NCBI GenBank assembly: GCA_900074885.1
Contig: FJUW01000008.1
Span: 755,561-819,560 of the forward strand
Source: Rhynchosporium graminicola
Taxonomy: Eukaryota; Ascomycota; Leotiomycetes; Helotiales; Ploettnerulaceae
Reading direction: 5' to 3'
DNA length: 64,000 nt
Shown here: positions 12,136-24,769 of the stretch, piece by piece
Layout of the letters: every line of letters begins with the position of its first letter
How positions within the stretch are numbered: position 1 is the first letter of the stretch
The notes under the pieces: model-generated
Seen by the model: the letters and a program-made list of their open reading frames with translations, nothing else
Database searches by the model: none
Told to the model about the DNA's origin: nothing
Made by a program: the position numbers and the translations under genes

Positions 12136-12809
12136 GTCATTCTCCTCTTCCCTCTCAATTGAGTCAGCAAACTGCTCTTGTCGGATAGGATAGAAGCAGG
12201 CCGGAATGGTTCCATTTCTTTGTATTTACATATACCTGACTTGTTAGAGAGGATAGAAAAGTGATGGATACGATACCCTGAATGAAAATAACATTACGTT
12301 ACCGACCACTATCACCTGGTCTCTCTCATCTCAGAGGTAACAAGAGCTGAAGAGCCAAAATTCCATTCCATTCCTAGACCCAACCTCGGCTCCTCGTTAC
12401 CTAATCATCGTAAAGATACTTGATACTAGATGTTGTTTTGTTGACCTTGCTAAGCGAGAGATGATCTCCATTTTCTCGCACTTTAAACGTCACATCAATA
12501 TCGTTCTCATCTCACACCGCACATCAAATCATCCCCTGTTCCCTTCACCCTATACCCTGTGACCTCCGACGCGGCCCTCTCCAAGCCCGTGAAAAATCAT
12601 CAGGTCCGATCTTCCTGCGAATCTTAGAATTTCTTCTCCGGTATCCCGGAGCCTGGTTTTCGTGAGGTCTAGTAGAAAGATGTGGGGGAGTGAGTGGGCG
12701 AGTACGTGAGTGATTGAGTCGGTATTCGAAGGTCGGAAAACCGAAAGCGGAAGGCTGGCAGGTGTTCATTCTGTCGGGTGTTGAATATCGCAGGCCTGGC
12801 GTGGTGAAT

Positions 12810-12842
12810 GAGTTGAGTTGAGTTGAGTTGAGTTGAGTTGAG
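12810..12842. repeat. Microsatellite (GAGTT)n
   Basis: Six to seven tandem GAGTT pentamers in non-coding DNA. Confidence 0.85.
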
Positions 12843-13388
12843 GCCGATGTAGTACTCAACTCAGCTCAGTCGTACTCTGACTTGCTCCGAGTATCGCTTA
12901 CTGATTGTTTCAATTCTTGATAGAGTGATTAGGGGTCATACTAAAATGTGAGAAAAGGTACTAGTCATCTTCGCTTCCAAGCGAATACAATCAAGCAATC
13001 AAATTAAACAATCATGTAGAAAGATCCAGCATGAACGCCAGATACCGAACATCCGTACTCTGTACGTAGCGACGATACCATTGTGGATCTAAAGAAGCCA
13101 GAATCCATTTTCCCGCCTCAACGACACTCATGGTAAAGCGAGGCAGACATGAGAATCTCGCGGCACAGTGACGGGAGACGAGATGATGTTGGGGAAGGCG
13201 AGCGAGCTGACGACGGGAGTGTCGTAGGCGTTGATTTGTTTATCAGATTTCACCACCCAACCCACGTATTCCCAGTCATTCATCATCTCAACTCATCCCA
13301 TCTGATCTCATCATCTCAACCCACAGAGACGACAGCACCAAACGAACAGAATACGCAAGACCAAACACGCGTACATACCTAGATATAC

Positions 13389-13421
13389 TCCAGCGTCTCC
13401 AGCGTCTCCAGCGTCTCCAGC
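13389..13421. repeat. Short tandem repeat, 10-bp unit CCAGCGTCTC
   Basis: Just over three perfect copies of a 10-bp unit, in non-coding DNA. Confidence 0.8.
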
Positions 13422-14698
13422 TTCACGAGACATCCATAATCCATAAATCCATAATCGCAATTTCAAATGAACCGAAGAAGCAACATCCATCCATCCCCTT
13501 CCCTCCTTCCTTCCTTCATTCATTTCTTCAAATCTAGACCGTCTCCCATCTTCCAATCCTTCCGAGATACACCTTAGCTTAGCTTAAATTAGCTAGCCAG
13601 CTAACCTCATCCATTCCGAATTTCCGCACGGATCGGAAAATTCTACCGCTTTGCCTGCAAGGAGACGGAATTTTGCGTGACCGCGCTACCTAGATCTAGA
13701 TATATAGGTACTGTAGGTAGGTCTTGGCTTGGCTTTGGTCAGAACCATACCCATCATTTGTAACACTCCTCCTGCCTCCAGCAAGCCCATCTCCGGATCT
13801 TGCCTACCTCTTCGGGCGCTTCTAGTGAGGAGGCGGGAAGGCGGGGGCCGGCGGTGTAGTCTGTAAACTTACGATCGTCTATCGGGCGTGAGGTATTCTT
13901 TCCGTCCTAGCTGGTTCTAGAGATTGCCTTGGCTCGAGTCGAATAATTGGTAGCTGGCTGGCTGAGTTGATGGAGTAAGTATGGGGATGGAGATGGGGAT
14001 GGGGATGCAGCTACTGCAAGTTACATACATATGTAAGCGAAAAGCGACGGCGACGGCGTCGGGGACTCTTAGAGATGCCTCCTAGAGGTGTCTTGGTCTC
14101 CGGGGTTCGAGGTTGACAGCATCAGCACCAGCACCTCGGCAGTCCGGCAACCAACCAACCTAGTCAAGATTCAAGGTGAGTAATTCCTGTGGCTAGCTTT
14201 ACAGATCTTCCGTAGTCCTATGCAAATTGCTGGAAAAGAATTCTGAAGGAAACAGAGAGGAAAACTAAGGATGAAATCACGTGAAAGGGTGCATTGTAGT
14301 GTGGTGTGGTGTAATGAATATGGTCTTCAACTCTTCTAGTTCTTCTATCCACCCATCTAGCATCCAACTCTCTCTGCTCTGTACTCAAGACATGTCTATC
14401 ATCTTCCTCCTCGAACCAGGCGATGCAGCAGCGCAATCAAACCTCATTTGCCCTCATCTCAGCTCATCTCATCTCATCTCATTACTATGATGCAATGAAG
14501 ATCTTACAAGCAAAAGGAAAAACAAAATCCAAACTCCGAGGCGCCATGCTAATGCCAGTGAGGTATCCATCCATCCATAAAGCCATCCATTCAATCCAGG
14601 AGAACGTGTAAAATCTTGATATGCCCCCCATTTTTCCACCCATAATTCCATGCAACAAAGGAGATTCGTTCTTTTCTTTTCGTTCGTGTAAGCAATAC

Positions 14699-15901
14699 TC
14701 ATGAAGCATAGCTACTCCTGTCTCTCTGACCCCCAAGGAAACGCGAGAAGATGTTGCCTCCCATCATCCTCTGCTTCTTAGCTGGCTTATCTTCGACGAC
14801 CGGTTCACGCTCGATTTCGTAAGGAAGCATGCCGCGCTTGCCGTGTTGAGGATACAGGACTTGTGAGTCCATTTCGATCTGTACGATGTCACGGATTATA
14901 GGACCAGGACTGCAAGTGTTGGTGTCGCGGCAGTACTGGCCTTCTGTTGCGTTCTCGACTTCCATGTCCATGTAGGAGCTGATACTAGAGCTAGGTGTAC
15001 CAGCCCGAGACATTGAGTCCACGTATGAGGAAGCGGAGGAAGAGACGCTGGAATATGTATCTGCAGTACCGCTGCGAGCGAGGCCTGGGACTTCTGTAGA
15101 AAGAGGTGGAGAGTCGTAGCGGACATTGGAAGATCGAGGACGGCCCATAATCATACCAGTAGGGTCGACATATTGGCCTCCGAGAGTTCGCTGTTGCTGG
15201 TATTCAGGTAACCAATATTGACTTGCGGATGCGTATTGTGTACGATGTTGCTCTTCTTCGGCCAATTGTTGGTCGCGGGCTGCTCTCTTGCGAGCCTCTT
15301 TCATACGAGCATACTCTTGCTTGCGCTCGATCTCGTGGCGGATTGGCTCCAGGAAAGGGTCGAGATGGGTGTAGAGATCATCTGAGCTGATGTTGAGATC
15401 CCAGTCGAGGAGGAAGAGGAGTTGCTTCTCCATGAGGTTGACTTCGGAGCGGGAGAAGCCGAAGTTTTCGTAGCCTCGGACTTTGGTATATTCGGCCCAA
15501 TGCTTGTTCTTGGGTGAAGAATCATTGAGGAACTTGGCGGAGAGGATCAAGGCGGCGAGGAAGATGCGGTGGACGGTGCATCTCAATCCTTTGGCAACGG
15601 GAGGGAGTTTTTGCCGCAATCTCTCGAGGTACACCAATGTGGTCATGAGAGTGGGTACTTGGACATTAGACTTCCGTACCAGGTTGCTGATGAAGCGTTC
15701 GAGAGAAGGGAGGGTTGATGCGTCTGGTTCTTCGGAAGGTGTTTGAGGAGGGGAGGGAGGTGACGAGTATGAGGTGGTCTTTTCACATTGGATAACTTCT
15801 GTTGCCTTCATGGCAAGATATGAGATCATCTCGGAGCTGACAGGAGTGTAGATGAAGCGCTCAAGGGCAGCCTCGTTCATTTCTCCAGAAGAGTACGACA
15901 T
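14699..15901 (-). CDS. Pho85-type cyclin, Pcl1/PclA-like
   Basis: Seen: a single exon of 400 aa. The first in-frame ATG is 15901-15899 ([20 protein letters not shown]); the longer frame to 15961 begins with TTG and is rejected. A cyclin box covers about residues 60-195. It holds the motif stretch [20 protein letters not shown] followed by [11 protein letters not shown], and the later helix [20 protein letters not shown]. The C-terminal half is Gln/Ser-rich, contains PEST-like segments and a Lys/Arg patch (KPAKKQR). Known: Pcl1/Pcl2 cyclins and Aspergillus PclA partner the CDK Pho85 and act in G1 progression, morphogenesis and conidiation. Inference: PEST-like Ser/Thr/Pro-rich regions fit an unstable, cell-cycle-regulated protein, and the unusually long gene-free upstream region fits complex transcriptional or leader control. 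The exact Pcl subgroup is not proven. Confidence 0.87.
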   Translation of the reverse strand: MSYSSGEMNEAALERFIYTPVSSEMISYLAMKATEVIQCEKTTSYSSPPSPPQTPSEEPDASTLPSLERFISNLVRKSNVQVPTLMTTLVYLERLRQKLPPVAKGLRCTVHRIFLAALILSAKFLNDSSPKNKHWAEYTKVRGYENFGFSRSEVNLMEKQLLFLLDWDLNISSDDLYTHLDPFLEPIRHEIERKQEYARMKEARKRAARDQQLAEEEQHRTQYASASQYWLPEYQQQRTLGGQYVDPTGMIMGRPRSSNVRYDSPPLSTEVPGLARSGTADTYSSVSSSASSYVDSMSRAGTPSSSISSYMDMEVENATEGQYCRDTNTCSPGPIIRDIVQIEMDSQVLYPQHGKRGMLPYEIEREPVVEDKPAKKQRMMGGNIFSRFLGGQRDRSSYAS

Positions 15902-16911
15902 GCTGTATGATGGTATGGAGGAATGGTGATTGATGTCGAAAATCGGTGTTGGTAAAAGCAAAGCAGAGCAGGGGAAGGATAAATATCAATTGATAATGAA
16001 TATCGTTATATCGTAGTCTAGGGTCGTGAGGTGCGTGTTGTGAAATTATGCCTTGCAAAAATCTGCTTGCTATTGTGGTGCTTGTTATTGTTGTTGGGCG
16101 AGCCGAGGGGCTAGTCAGGCTGAGGACGTTGCGAGGCTGTGAATAGTACACAAATCTACCGGGCAGGGCGGAAATGTGGATCTGATCGACGACGGGAACA
16201 GCAAGTATTGTGATCGCTTAGGCTCGGACAAAGACTCGATTCGATGCAAGGATGCAGTGCAAGGCAATGCAAGTAGATGGGAACAGGAACAATAAAAAGC
16301 AGGCTGGAGAATGCGGATAGCAAGTGAGTAAATGTAGCGAGGTACAAGTACTATGTTGTGTGGTGCTGTATTGTGCAACAGTAATGCCGAAGTCGAAGAA
16401 TGAATGTGGAGTTGCTGCGATGTACACCCGGCAGTAGGCAGTATATGAAGAAGTTGAGCAATTGAGCTGTCGTGACAAACTTTCCGACCGGCAGAGAGAT
16501 TCAGGCACTGGTTCCAACTGGAGTGTTGGAAATAGTGGACGATGTTTCGTAGGCGCAGCTTTAGAAAAGTCAAATCATGCAGAATCCAACGGCCGCAAGG
16601 GAGTCGTCGAGAGAATGGGACGATGGTGAGGCAAGGCAGAAAGTCAAGGTAAGAAGAAGGCGGAGGCGAAGGCGATGTTGATGATTCGCAATCCGACCAG
16701 GGGGGGGAAGGGGGGAGATCAAGAGAGTCGGATGCGAGTCGTGGATGATGGCGAGGGCGAGGGTGAGGATGAGGATTATGGATGCGAATGATGCGCCGAG
16801 GGGGAGGAAGGATGATGCTCTATCAAATGCCTCGTTTGATGCCTGCCTGCGTAAGAGGCCGGATGGAGGGAGGATGCTGGCGGTTCAGGCTGAGCTGAGC
16901 TGAGAGATATA

Positions 16912-16958
16912 GATGTGGATGTGGATGTGGATGTGGATGTGGATGTGGATGTGGATGT
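16912..16958. repeat. Microsatellite (GATGTG)n
   Basis: Nearly eight tandem copies of a GATGTG hexamer. On the minus strand they would encode Ser-Thr-like dipeptides, a shadow frame only. Confidence 0.9.
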
Positions 16959-17186
16959 AATGGGACGGGCAGTGAGCACGGGATGATCTGGAAGCGTATC
17001 AAGCCAAGATCCGCACCAAAAGATTCCGGAAGTTGAGATGTAGGACGGACGGATTGGATACAATATCATCAAAAAAGAAGCTGTTGATGGTGGTATTTCC
17101 CGCGGATGCAGGGCGCACAGACGCAGGGGTGAGCGAAGTTCAGTGCAGTGCAGAGCTGACCGTTTGATTCCGTCTGTCCGTTCGCC

Positions 17187-17525
17187 AGATAGATAGATAG
17201 ATAGATCTTCAAGCTGCAAAAGAGGACTTAAGTCCGTGTGTTTCGTTTCGTGTGAAACGGGTCGTGGATTATGTACTCCTGGAGAGATATGATGTGATTG
17301 ATGTAATGGTAGAATGAATGGTGGGCAAGAACGGAGGAAGGTCGATATAATTATTCTCTAACTGCTGCGACTGACTGAGCAGTACCGAGTGACTGACTGA
17401 CTGACTGATGCACCTGAGTATCCGACGGACACCGGGTCGTCGAGATGAGCGAGAGGGATTGTGAAGGGTGAGAGCCAAGAGTCAAGAGTCAAGAATCAAG
17501 GTGGTGGTGGTGGTGGTGGTGGTGG
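17187..17525. repeat. Cluster of microsatellites: (AGAT)n, (GACT)n, (GGT)n
   Basis: AGAT units lie at 17187-17206, GACT units at 17391-17408, and eight to nine GGT triplets at about 17500-17525. All are in the region upstream of the cyclin gene. Confidence 0.85.
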
Positions 17526-18000
17526 AGGAGGTGTGTGCGAGTCCAGGTCAGATGAGTAGAATAGTGGTAGAGCCTCCGAATAGATGAGGGTGTGGATGAT
17601 ATATAGATATGTATCTACTGCACGCTCCGAATGGAGATACCTACTTATATCTCTCTCAGAAGGGGAAGGGTGCAGGTAGGAGTGTGAGATGTGATTGATG
17701 TCAAGGTCCAGTCAATGGCCGCGGAATCAGGACTCGATGCCAGGAGGTCTACTACTACGTCCGGAATGGTGTTATATTTGTGTTTCCACACACGCCGCTG
17801 TCTAGGAGTATTATATTTTGGTGTCTTCAGGTGGGTTCGTCCAATAATTCAATTCCAGTCCATCGGCCTTGTCGCCAGTCCAAGTGAGGAATCTGGCGGT
17901 GGCCACTGAATGGTTGGCGGAGGCTGGCCCACGCTGCTGGCCACCCTAAACTAGACCGCGGTAGACGCTGGGAAGACCTGACAAGCCACTACAATACAAT

Positions 18001-21000
18001 AGCTAACACTGCTGGAATGCCGACCGACCCCTCGTTTCCAAAAACGGCCTGGATGGCCAGTTTCAGCCCACTTGCCGCAGGGGGAAAGGATAGAGGATCG
18101 ACTGGCGGGAAGGGGATTTGAGATGGGATCGGGTTGGGATGGGATGGGATGGTGACAGGATGGTGATAGGTAGGGGATCTATCGAAGCCTTGGAGAGTTA
18201 TTGTAAGATGGGGGCAGGGCAGGGCAGGGTGTGGCTATCGGATATCGATTGATTTGGAACTTCCACAAGGAATCTATTGTACTGCAAGGTGGACAGTTCC
18301 GTAGTATGAAGGGACGTGAGCGAAATCTGGATAGTTGGATCCTGTAATGGAGAAGCAACTGATCTGTGGCACTGGAGCACTCGCTGGCCTTGCAGTACAA
18401 GCCTTGCTCGGCTTTTTCTGTTATTGTACAATAACCTTCCCCTGCTTTTACATTAAACCTTCTGCTTCTGTGTCTGAAGACGACTGCAGTCTCCTGAGCC
18501 AGTTCGTTCGGTTGGTCGATATATTCTCCGTCAAATCTGGCTGGCGTCCAATAGATGCTTGAAGCAAGGCCACCAAGGAGATCCTGAAACAGGACGAACT
18601 CAATAATTGTTAAGATTCAATCAAGATGTCAATGGGCTGCGTTCCTCGTCTCGAGAAGCATGTAATAAGTCCCGCAACGAAGGCGAGATCTGGACAGATT
18701 CGTTTTTCGCCGGAGGGATTGGAGTTATCGATAGAGCGGATGATAGGGTGGACCAATTTGCGTCCTTCTGTGAGTGTAGTAAGTGGAAGAAAGGGAGGAC
18801 GAGGCCCAATATATTTAGTCATGCACGGGTGAGGAGGTTGGACTCAAGGTATGTATGTATATCACCGCCACTTAATTTTTTATTCTTTATGCTCACTCCT
18901 TCCGCAGAGAGAGAAGGTTGGGGTCTGGGTTCGAGTCACGAACAATGCAGTAACGGTGAATGAGTTGTTCATTCCCATGCGTCAGAGATGGCGGTGAATG
19001 GGAGTTCAACAGTCATTCTCACATCACGATTTCTCACGAAACATGCATTGCCCTGCATCTTGGGTCATGGTATCCAGTTAAGTGATGTGAAGCATCTGAA
19101 GTTGAGGCAAAGTTTATCCCCCGCCTTTTGCTTGACTCGGCAGGACTCGACGATACGATACGATGCGATGTTGTTCATGCATGAAAGAACAACTTCATGC
19201 GTTATTGAGAGTGGCTGGATTATACCTCAGGTTTGTCTTTACGATATTCTGAGTGCTGTACAAAGTAAAACGCATCTTGAAGCTTCGCAGCTCAGAAATC
19301 CACTTTCTTGACCGGAACGTAACCCGAATGAGTCGAGGCGATGCAAAATCAAGATCACGACTCGGCTCATAAGCCATGAAAATATCACAGGACTTTCGAG
19401 TACTATGGCAAACTCAACCACTTTTTTGATGACTTCGCTTGGGTGAGATTGCTAGATAACGAGTCCATTTCGACTTTGAATCTGCTTACATTCCATTGGG
19501 TGTCAAGTGAGGCTATGGACGGGGCATGGAAGTCTAGGACCCCTACCTATATGATGGCATACAAGTTCATTTGATGGTCCGCTTCCGATGAGGAAGAAGC
19601 AACGAAGCTCAAAAGCTGCGGCGATTTCTTCTTCCCGTAGCTGGTCTCGTCTGCGGATAATGACATTTTTCTATCTTTCAAGCCATCCGCTACATCTGTC
19701 AGCTGAACCAACGACTTCGGGTCCAGGTCCGTCTGGAGTCTTGGAATCGTGATGTTCTGGTCCGTCTGGTCCGACTGGGTCCTCCTGTCCTGAAGTTAGT
19801 GGCTGAGGGATCTCCCTCCCTAATCCTCGAACAGCGTAGCGGTAGTGCCACGGATTGCGCCAGCACCAAGCGAATTGATCTTCAGGGACCTCGACGGCGC
19901 CGTGATTGGGTCAAGATCACTCCGATTTGAAACACTCACCTCAGTCAGTCATTTTTGATCTTCACTGCCACCACATCACTCGAGCTCATCAGCAGAACCA
20001 GTCAGCAGCTTGCGTGTACGGATCTCTCAAGATGGACCTGGGGAAGATGATCAGGTGAAATCGGGATCAGATTTACTTCCAACGTATTCATACGGCGTGT
20101 CAGAAGTGCTGTCGTGAAGTCACAAGTTTGAGGAGTGATACTTGCTTACCGTATCAACTGGTTCACTGTCAGTCAGGTGATGCTAGCAGTGTAGCGCTAC
20201 TTTCTGACCACTCCAAGAGTCAGGATACTAGCTTGGACAGTAGCTACTGACAATGATAGTTATTTGAGTATGGCAAAGGTACCTACAGTAGGTACCCAAC
20301 ATGATTTGGAAGGTAAAGGAGGCTAAAAAACGGAAAATTAGTCAGGCGCCCGGAGCCGGTGTATATGTATACTGCTCTTATCCTTTTATCTCCTAGTGGT
20401 CAAAAGTTCGCCATGCTGAAAGAGGAGTGATGTAAATCTGCCAGCGTCACGCGACCAGTTAATACGGGTAATTGCCTACGGAAGAGGCGATCTTGAAAAA
20501 TTTGGAGAGAAGACGAGCCATTATTGGTTTTACAGATTCATCCATACTCTGAAGAAAGGCAACTTCATCTCCCTCAGAATGAACGATAATCTATATCCCT
20601 CCTCAGTCGCGAGCGGCATAAGTCAATCAAATGGAACCCTTTTCTTCAGCTTCAAGTAAATTCAAGTGGCTGAGCCTCACCCCAGGGTTGAACAGCCTAC
20701 ACTTCAGCGTTGGTTCGGTTCGAAACCTCGCTTCAGCGGCAACCTTCCCGACCAAGTGCCTGTAACACCGCACCTTCGCGGCTCGGCAACCATCATCTCC
20801 TCCTCCAAGGAAATGAAACACTATATACCGAATACCTCATCTCATTAAACGCAGCTCAAGATAGCCATCTACCTTACAGAGGTGTGTAAAGCTGGCAGCG
20901 AGACGCCAATCCGACCAACCAGAGGCATTGGCGGTTACCTGCGTCGGACGGCTGCGCGGCTCAGCAGCGGCAAGCATATCCACGTAGAGAGGTTTGGGCA

Positions 21001-24000
21001 AGCGCTCATGGGGAGGATGTCTCGGTATCTATTCCTAGCTTTGAGGTGCGGCGAGAAAAAATACATGAAACGAGCCCGAGATATCGGGTTATTAATACCT
21101 ACCTTCCCGAACACACGCCTGGCGCTCATCTCGAGAAGCGCCCATGGCATGCCGTCATGATCGTCGAGTGTCGGGAATCGCATTTTTTGAGTTTTACGCT
21201 GCTTGCCTGCGGTACTTTGTTAGATAGTCTCGTATTGTTGCGTGGGTGGATATTTTCCAGCCTTGTTTATTCTTCATTTCTTCATTTAGACATCGGATTC
21301 CTTTGTTTCTGAGATTGATCGACGAAACTCGGGATATTACGCCCGGGCTGCAGTACGTCGTGAAGTTATCGGGTCTCGTTAATTCCGAGCGCGCATTATT
21401 CCCGAAACCCGTCTTTTCTCTGGTTGGATTCAGATACACAAAGATCTCCCTTCCTACTTGCCTATCCTTGTCTCGGAAGAACATACTTCTAAAGTTCGAA
21501 GTCTCTCTAGCAAAGCGGTGGATCACCCTGCCATGCCGTCATGCCATCCAAACAAACATCTCTCTCTCTCTCTCTCTCTCTCTCTTTCATTTAGACTTTG
21601 TCTGCCACACTTCAAAATCCTTATCCCTCAGACGACTCCCGGTAAAGTTCCTTGCATTTCGCAATCATGCATTCATTATCTTCGTATACAGTTATCCATA
21701 ATCTATTCATAGCGTTACACTTACGTTTTTATTCTGAAACTAATGTCTCCTCAAGATCTGTAGAGGCCCTAATTGCGTTGTTGTAAGGTATATCTAGTTC
21801 CATTTTATTATACGAACGAGTCGTAAACTTTTCAAATTATGTTAATTAAGGCATTGTATTTCTGTTGAAGATGTGAGGGTGGGGAGTTTGTACTTGGCAG
21901 TGAGTCAGTTGCCCAGATGGTCTTTGAGTGACTTTTTGATGGCACTCTGTTTTTCAAGCTTGCAACATCTTCATGGTAACACAGTTCGTTTGATGGTGCG
22001 TGAGGTGGAGTAACAACTTCTTGTTCCTTTATTTCGGGCTCGCCAGCTGGAGTGGCAAGCATCGAATCAAGAATATCCAAATTCCTCACAGAGGATTTAC
22101 AAGCTTGTAGTAAAGCTACTTTATATCTAGGTTTCTAGTGCTTGCATTCGTGTATAATCCGAGAGTAGGGGGGAAAATGGGAAACTAGTGGCGTTCTCGG
22201 ACACCGCAAAATACCCAGGTTGAAGAATTGTGCGTCTAATTTCTGGTCCTGCGTTTGAAACGGGGGGTTTATCTTAGCCTACCCTATTACACTCTTATCT
22301 TCCTCTACTCCAAGTGCTGAAATCTGTCTTAACGTAATAGGACTTCTCACGTTGGTTACTTCCGTTTACTTGTTTTTCAGTCCAGCCCAGCACACTACGA
22401 ACATTCTTACTTTTTCAAACTAACACGGAACATTCTCATCAATTGTGGTATTTCATAGCCGTTGCAATCACTACCACTGAGAAGTCACTAAAGCTAGACC
22501 GACCAATCTTTATCACGCTGAATCTTTTCACCACAGGTAGCACTTAGAACGGCATCGCTTTCCCGCCCTCTTCTGACATGAACCCGAGTCAGTGCCCATA
22601 AGAAAATCTTGAAGCAGAATGTAAAGAATGCTTGGAGCAACTCACTTCTGAATCCACCCTGGATGACCATCTCAAGTATTGAACTTCATTGACAAATGGT
22701 AGAAGTGCGGTCAACTCAGTCCTATCATTTTGGTGTATAACAGGTTCATCGAAGCAAACAAAGAAAGACACCTCAAGCACTTGTCTCGATCGAATGTAAT
22801 GCTCCACAAGAACCGTTTGACATCCTACAGATACAGTCAAACTGACCTTCTGAAAGTGAGGCTGCCTACAACAAGACGATGATATAAGTGATAGATCTGA
22901 GGGGCCTACTCTGGGAGTCTAACAGACTCTTATGGGACAGCATAGGGTAATCATTAGAATAAAGGGAGAGGTCTAGGGGAAAGATCTGCTCTCTACTGCC
23001 TCTTCGAGACAGCACCCGCTCAGAAAGACTGGAAATCAAGCTATTCGAACACTAGGCGAGTTCAAAATCTCCTCCTAGCTTCGATGTTATGAGAGCTTCA
23101 ACTAGCGTCTCAGGGCGGGATTTCCAGTATTCGCATCTCCTATAAGACGCGATGTGCTCTCGAACACTAACGTAGAGTATAAATCGTTGCGACTCACCTC
23201 CTATCTGAGTCGCTTAGAAGTAAAAGTGTTTCTTGACGAAAAGGAGTGGAGACCGTGGATGAATTCAACGTTTGGCGGATAGCTTGATTCCGTGACCCAA
23301 ACAATTCATGGCAGGACGGTCTTGGGACCTCGACCTCGGCCTATGTACTGCTATTAGACTCCGTAAGATGGGGGCTCCACAGACCTTCCGAAATGAACAC
23401 TTTACTCAAAAGTTACCTGTTTGATAATCTTTTATCTCATGTAGTCTCATGTAGTCTCATATCTAAGAGTTGCTTTTTTGTTACCTGTCGTGAGAAGAAA
23501 CAGAGTAAGTCGATGAAACCGAGGCTAGCTATGTTCGCATGTAGACTTGCCAGATTTGATTCAACATAGCTATTTGAGTTCAGTGTCACTCAAATAATCG
23601 GCATTACTCATAGTAATGCTTTGATGTCAGATAGCTAGTCGAGATGACTCTGTTTGAGTATGAATATTGTACGATAAGAAATTTCCGCATCACTTTATTA
23701 GGAGAAGAAATTGCCTCGTGTTAACCAACCACTTTGTGAGATTAGCTAGAATTTAGCAATTTCAAGAGGCTTACACTTTTGATGTCAGCAGTCGGAGAAG
23801 CTGAAAGCTGGTCGGAACCTCCCTGCTTCAAAGAGGGAATTGTCTTGTATTTCGTAGCAGCCTGGTAACAGGGCTTCAATGCTTAAGTGGAATTACCAAG
23901 ACTGATGCCAGTGTTCTGATTTCAAGGGACATAACTTCTAAGTATTTCTTCAATCCCACTAGGGTTTGGTCTCAGGCTGTTCTAGATCATATAGCTATCT

Positions 24001-24769
24001 CAATATCTTCAGATAATACGAGACTCTACAGATGTGAGATTGTCACGTAGACTAGCTTCCCAAGTTCCCATACAGGGCCATACTTGAGTTTGGCTCTGTT
24101 GGGCTCAGTTATCTATTCTCCTGCACTCAACTCATTCCTTTCGAATTTCAGGCCACTAGGATCTTCTTTCAGTTTCACGGTAACAAAAACATTTAGTTTG
24201 CAACCTTTTGTTAACACTACAAGAAAATCTCGGATTTAATATCGGGCTTCGCTTCATGAACAGAGCGAGATGCTAAGCACAAAACAAAGAAATGTAAAAG
24301 CTCCCAGGAAGAGATATTCCCAATGATTAAATGTTATTGCGACCTGTATTTCTGAGCTCTGCCGTGGATCCTCGGGCTAAAAGGTCGTCGGTATGATGTT
24401 CTAGGCCGGATAACATTGACGGAAGCATTTTAAGGAACGGGAACCAAGTCCACACTTGTGACACTTGCGATAATCGTCAGTCTAACCAAGTTCCGATGCC
24501 GAACCAAAATATTACAAGTCTGGGAAACTAGTTTAGGCAACGCACAAACTCTACTTTGAAAATGAAAGCTGGAAACGCTTGTAGATAAGGTCTTATCATC
24601 CAACATTTCTTCTCTGCAACTCGATATATTCCACACACCTTTGCCTAGTTTCAGCATAGCAATTACGCCCACACTGACATTGCCCAGCAGCAAACTTCAA
24701 GAAGTACATCAGAGTCGCAAAATCGCAAACCTACAGTACTGGCAGGATTCTGGAGTTCTACGCGAGGAA
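18001..24769. other. 6.8-kb gene-poor region, no supportable gene
   Basis: No frame here has a recognisable domain, coherent codon use or plausible splicing. There is a GGGAT-type repeat near 18120-18150, GGTCCGTCTGG-type short repeats near 19720-19780 and a CT tract at 21560. From about 21.7 to 24.4 kb the sequence is somewhat more AT-rich but keeps CA/TG, so it is not RIP-affected as the right half is. I checked by eye for tRNA and 5S rRNA landmarks and found none that fold convincingly. The last few hundred bases are the promoter of the hydrolase gene at 24770. Confidence 0.45.
21560..21586. repeat. Microsatellite (CT)n
   Basis: About 13 perfect CT dinucleotide units in non-coding DNA. 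Confidence 0.9.

Larger units (their letters stand above)
12136..14698. other. 2.6-kb convergent intergenic region
   Basis: It lies between the stop of the 1245-aa gene and the stop of the cyclin gene. It holds only short, low-complexity frames and simple repeats (listed separately). I see no domain-bearing frame, tRNA or rRNA. Composition is normal, with CA/TG present. Confidence 0.5.
15902..18000 (-). promoter_or_regulatory. Upstream/leader region of the cyclin gene, microsatellite-rich
   Basis: About 2 kb directly upstream of the cyclin start lacks any supportable gene but is dense in simple repeats (GATGTG, AGAT, GACT and GGT arrays, listed separately) and purine-rich tracts. Short minus-strand frames at 16115-17219 are low-complexity and look like possible uORFs or noise. 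A long 5' leader is inferred, not shown. Confidence 0.4.

Noticed and set aside
15902..15961. Longer start for the cyclin (MLLPTPIFD...)
   Set aside because: The codon at 15961-15959 is TTG on the minus strand. The first ATG is at 15901 and starts right before the conserved NEAALERFI segment.
18120..18155. GGGAT repeats as a telomere-like tract
   Set aside because: The unit is not TTAGGG and the run is short and internal; an ordinary microsatellite.
20680..20750. tRNA-like GGTTCGAAACC stretch
   Set aside because: It resembles a T-arm, but no matching acceptor stem, D-arm or anticodon arm could be found at the right spacing.
24641..24769. Longer N-terminus for the hydrolase
   Set aside because: The frame begins with TTG and contains no ATG before 24770.
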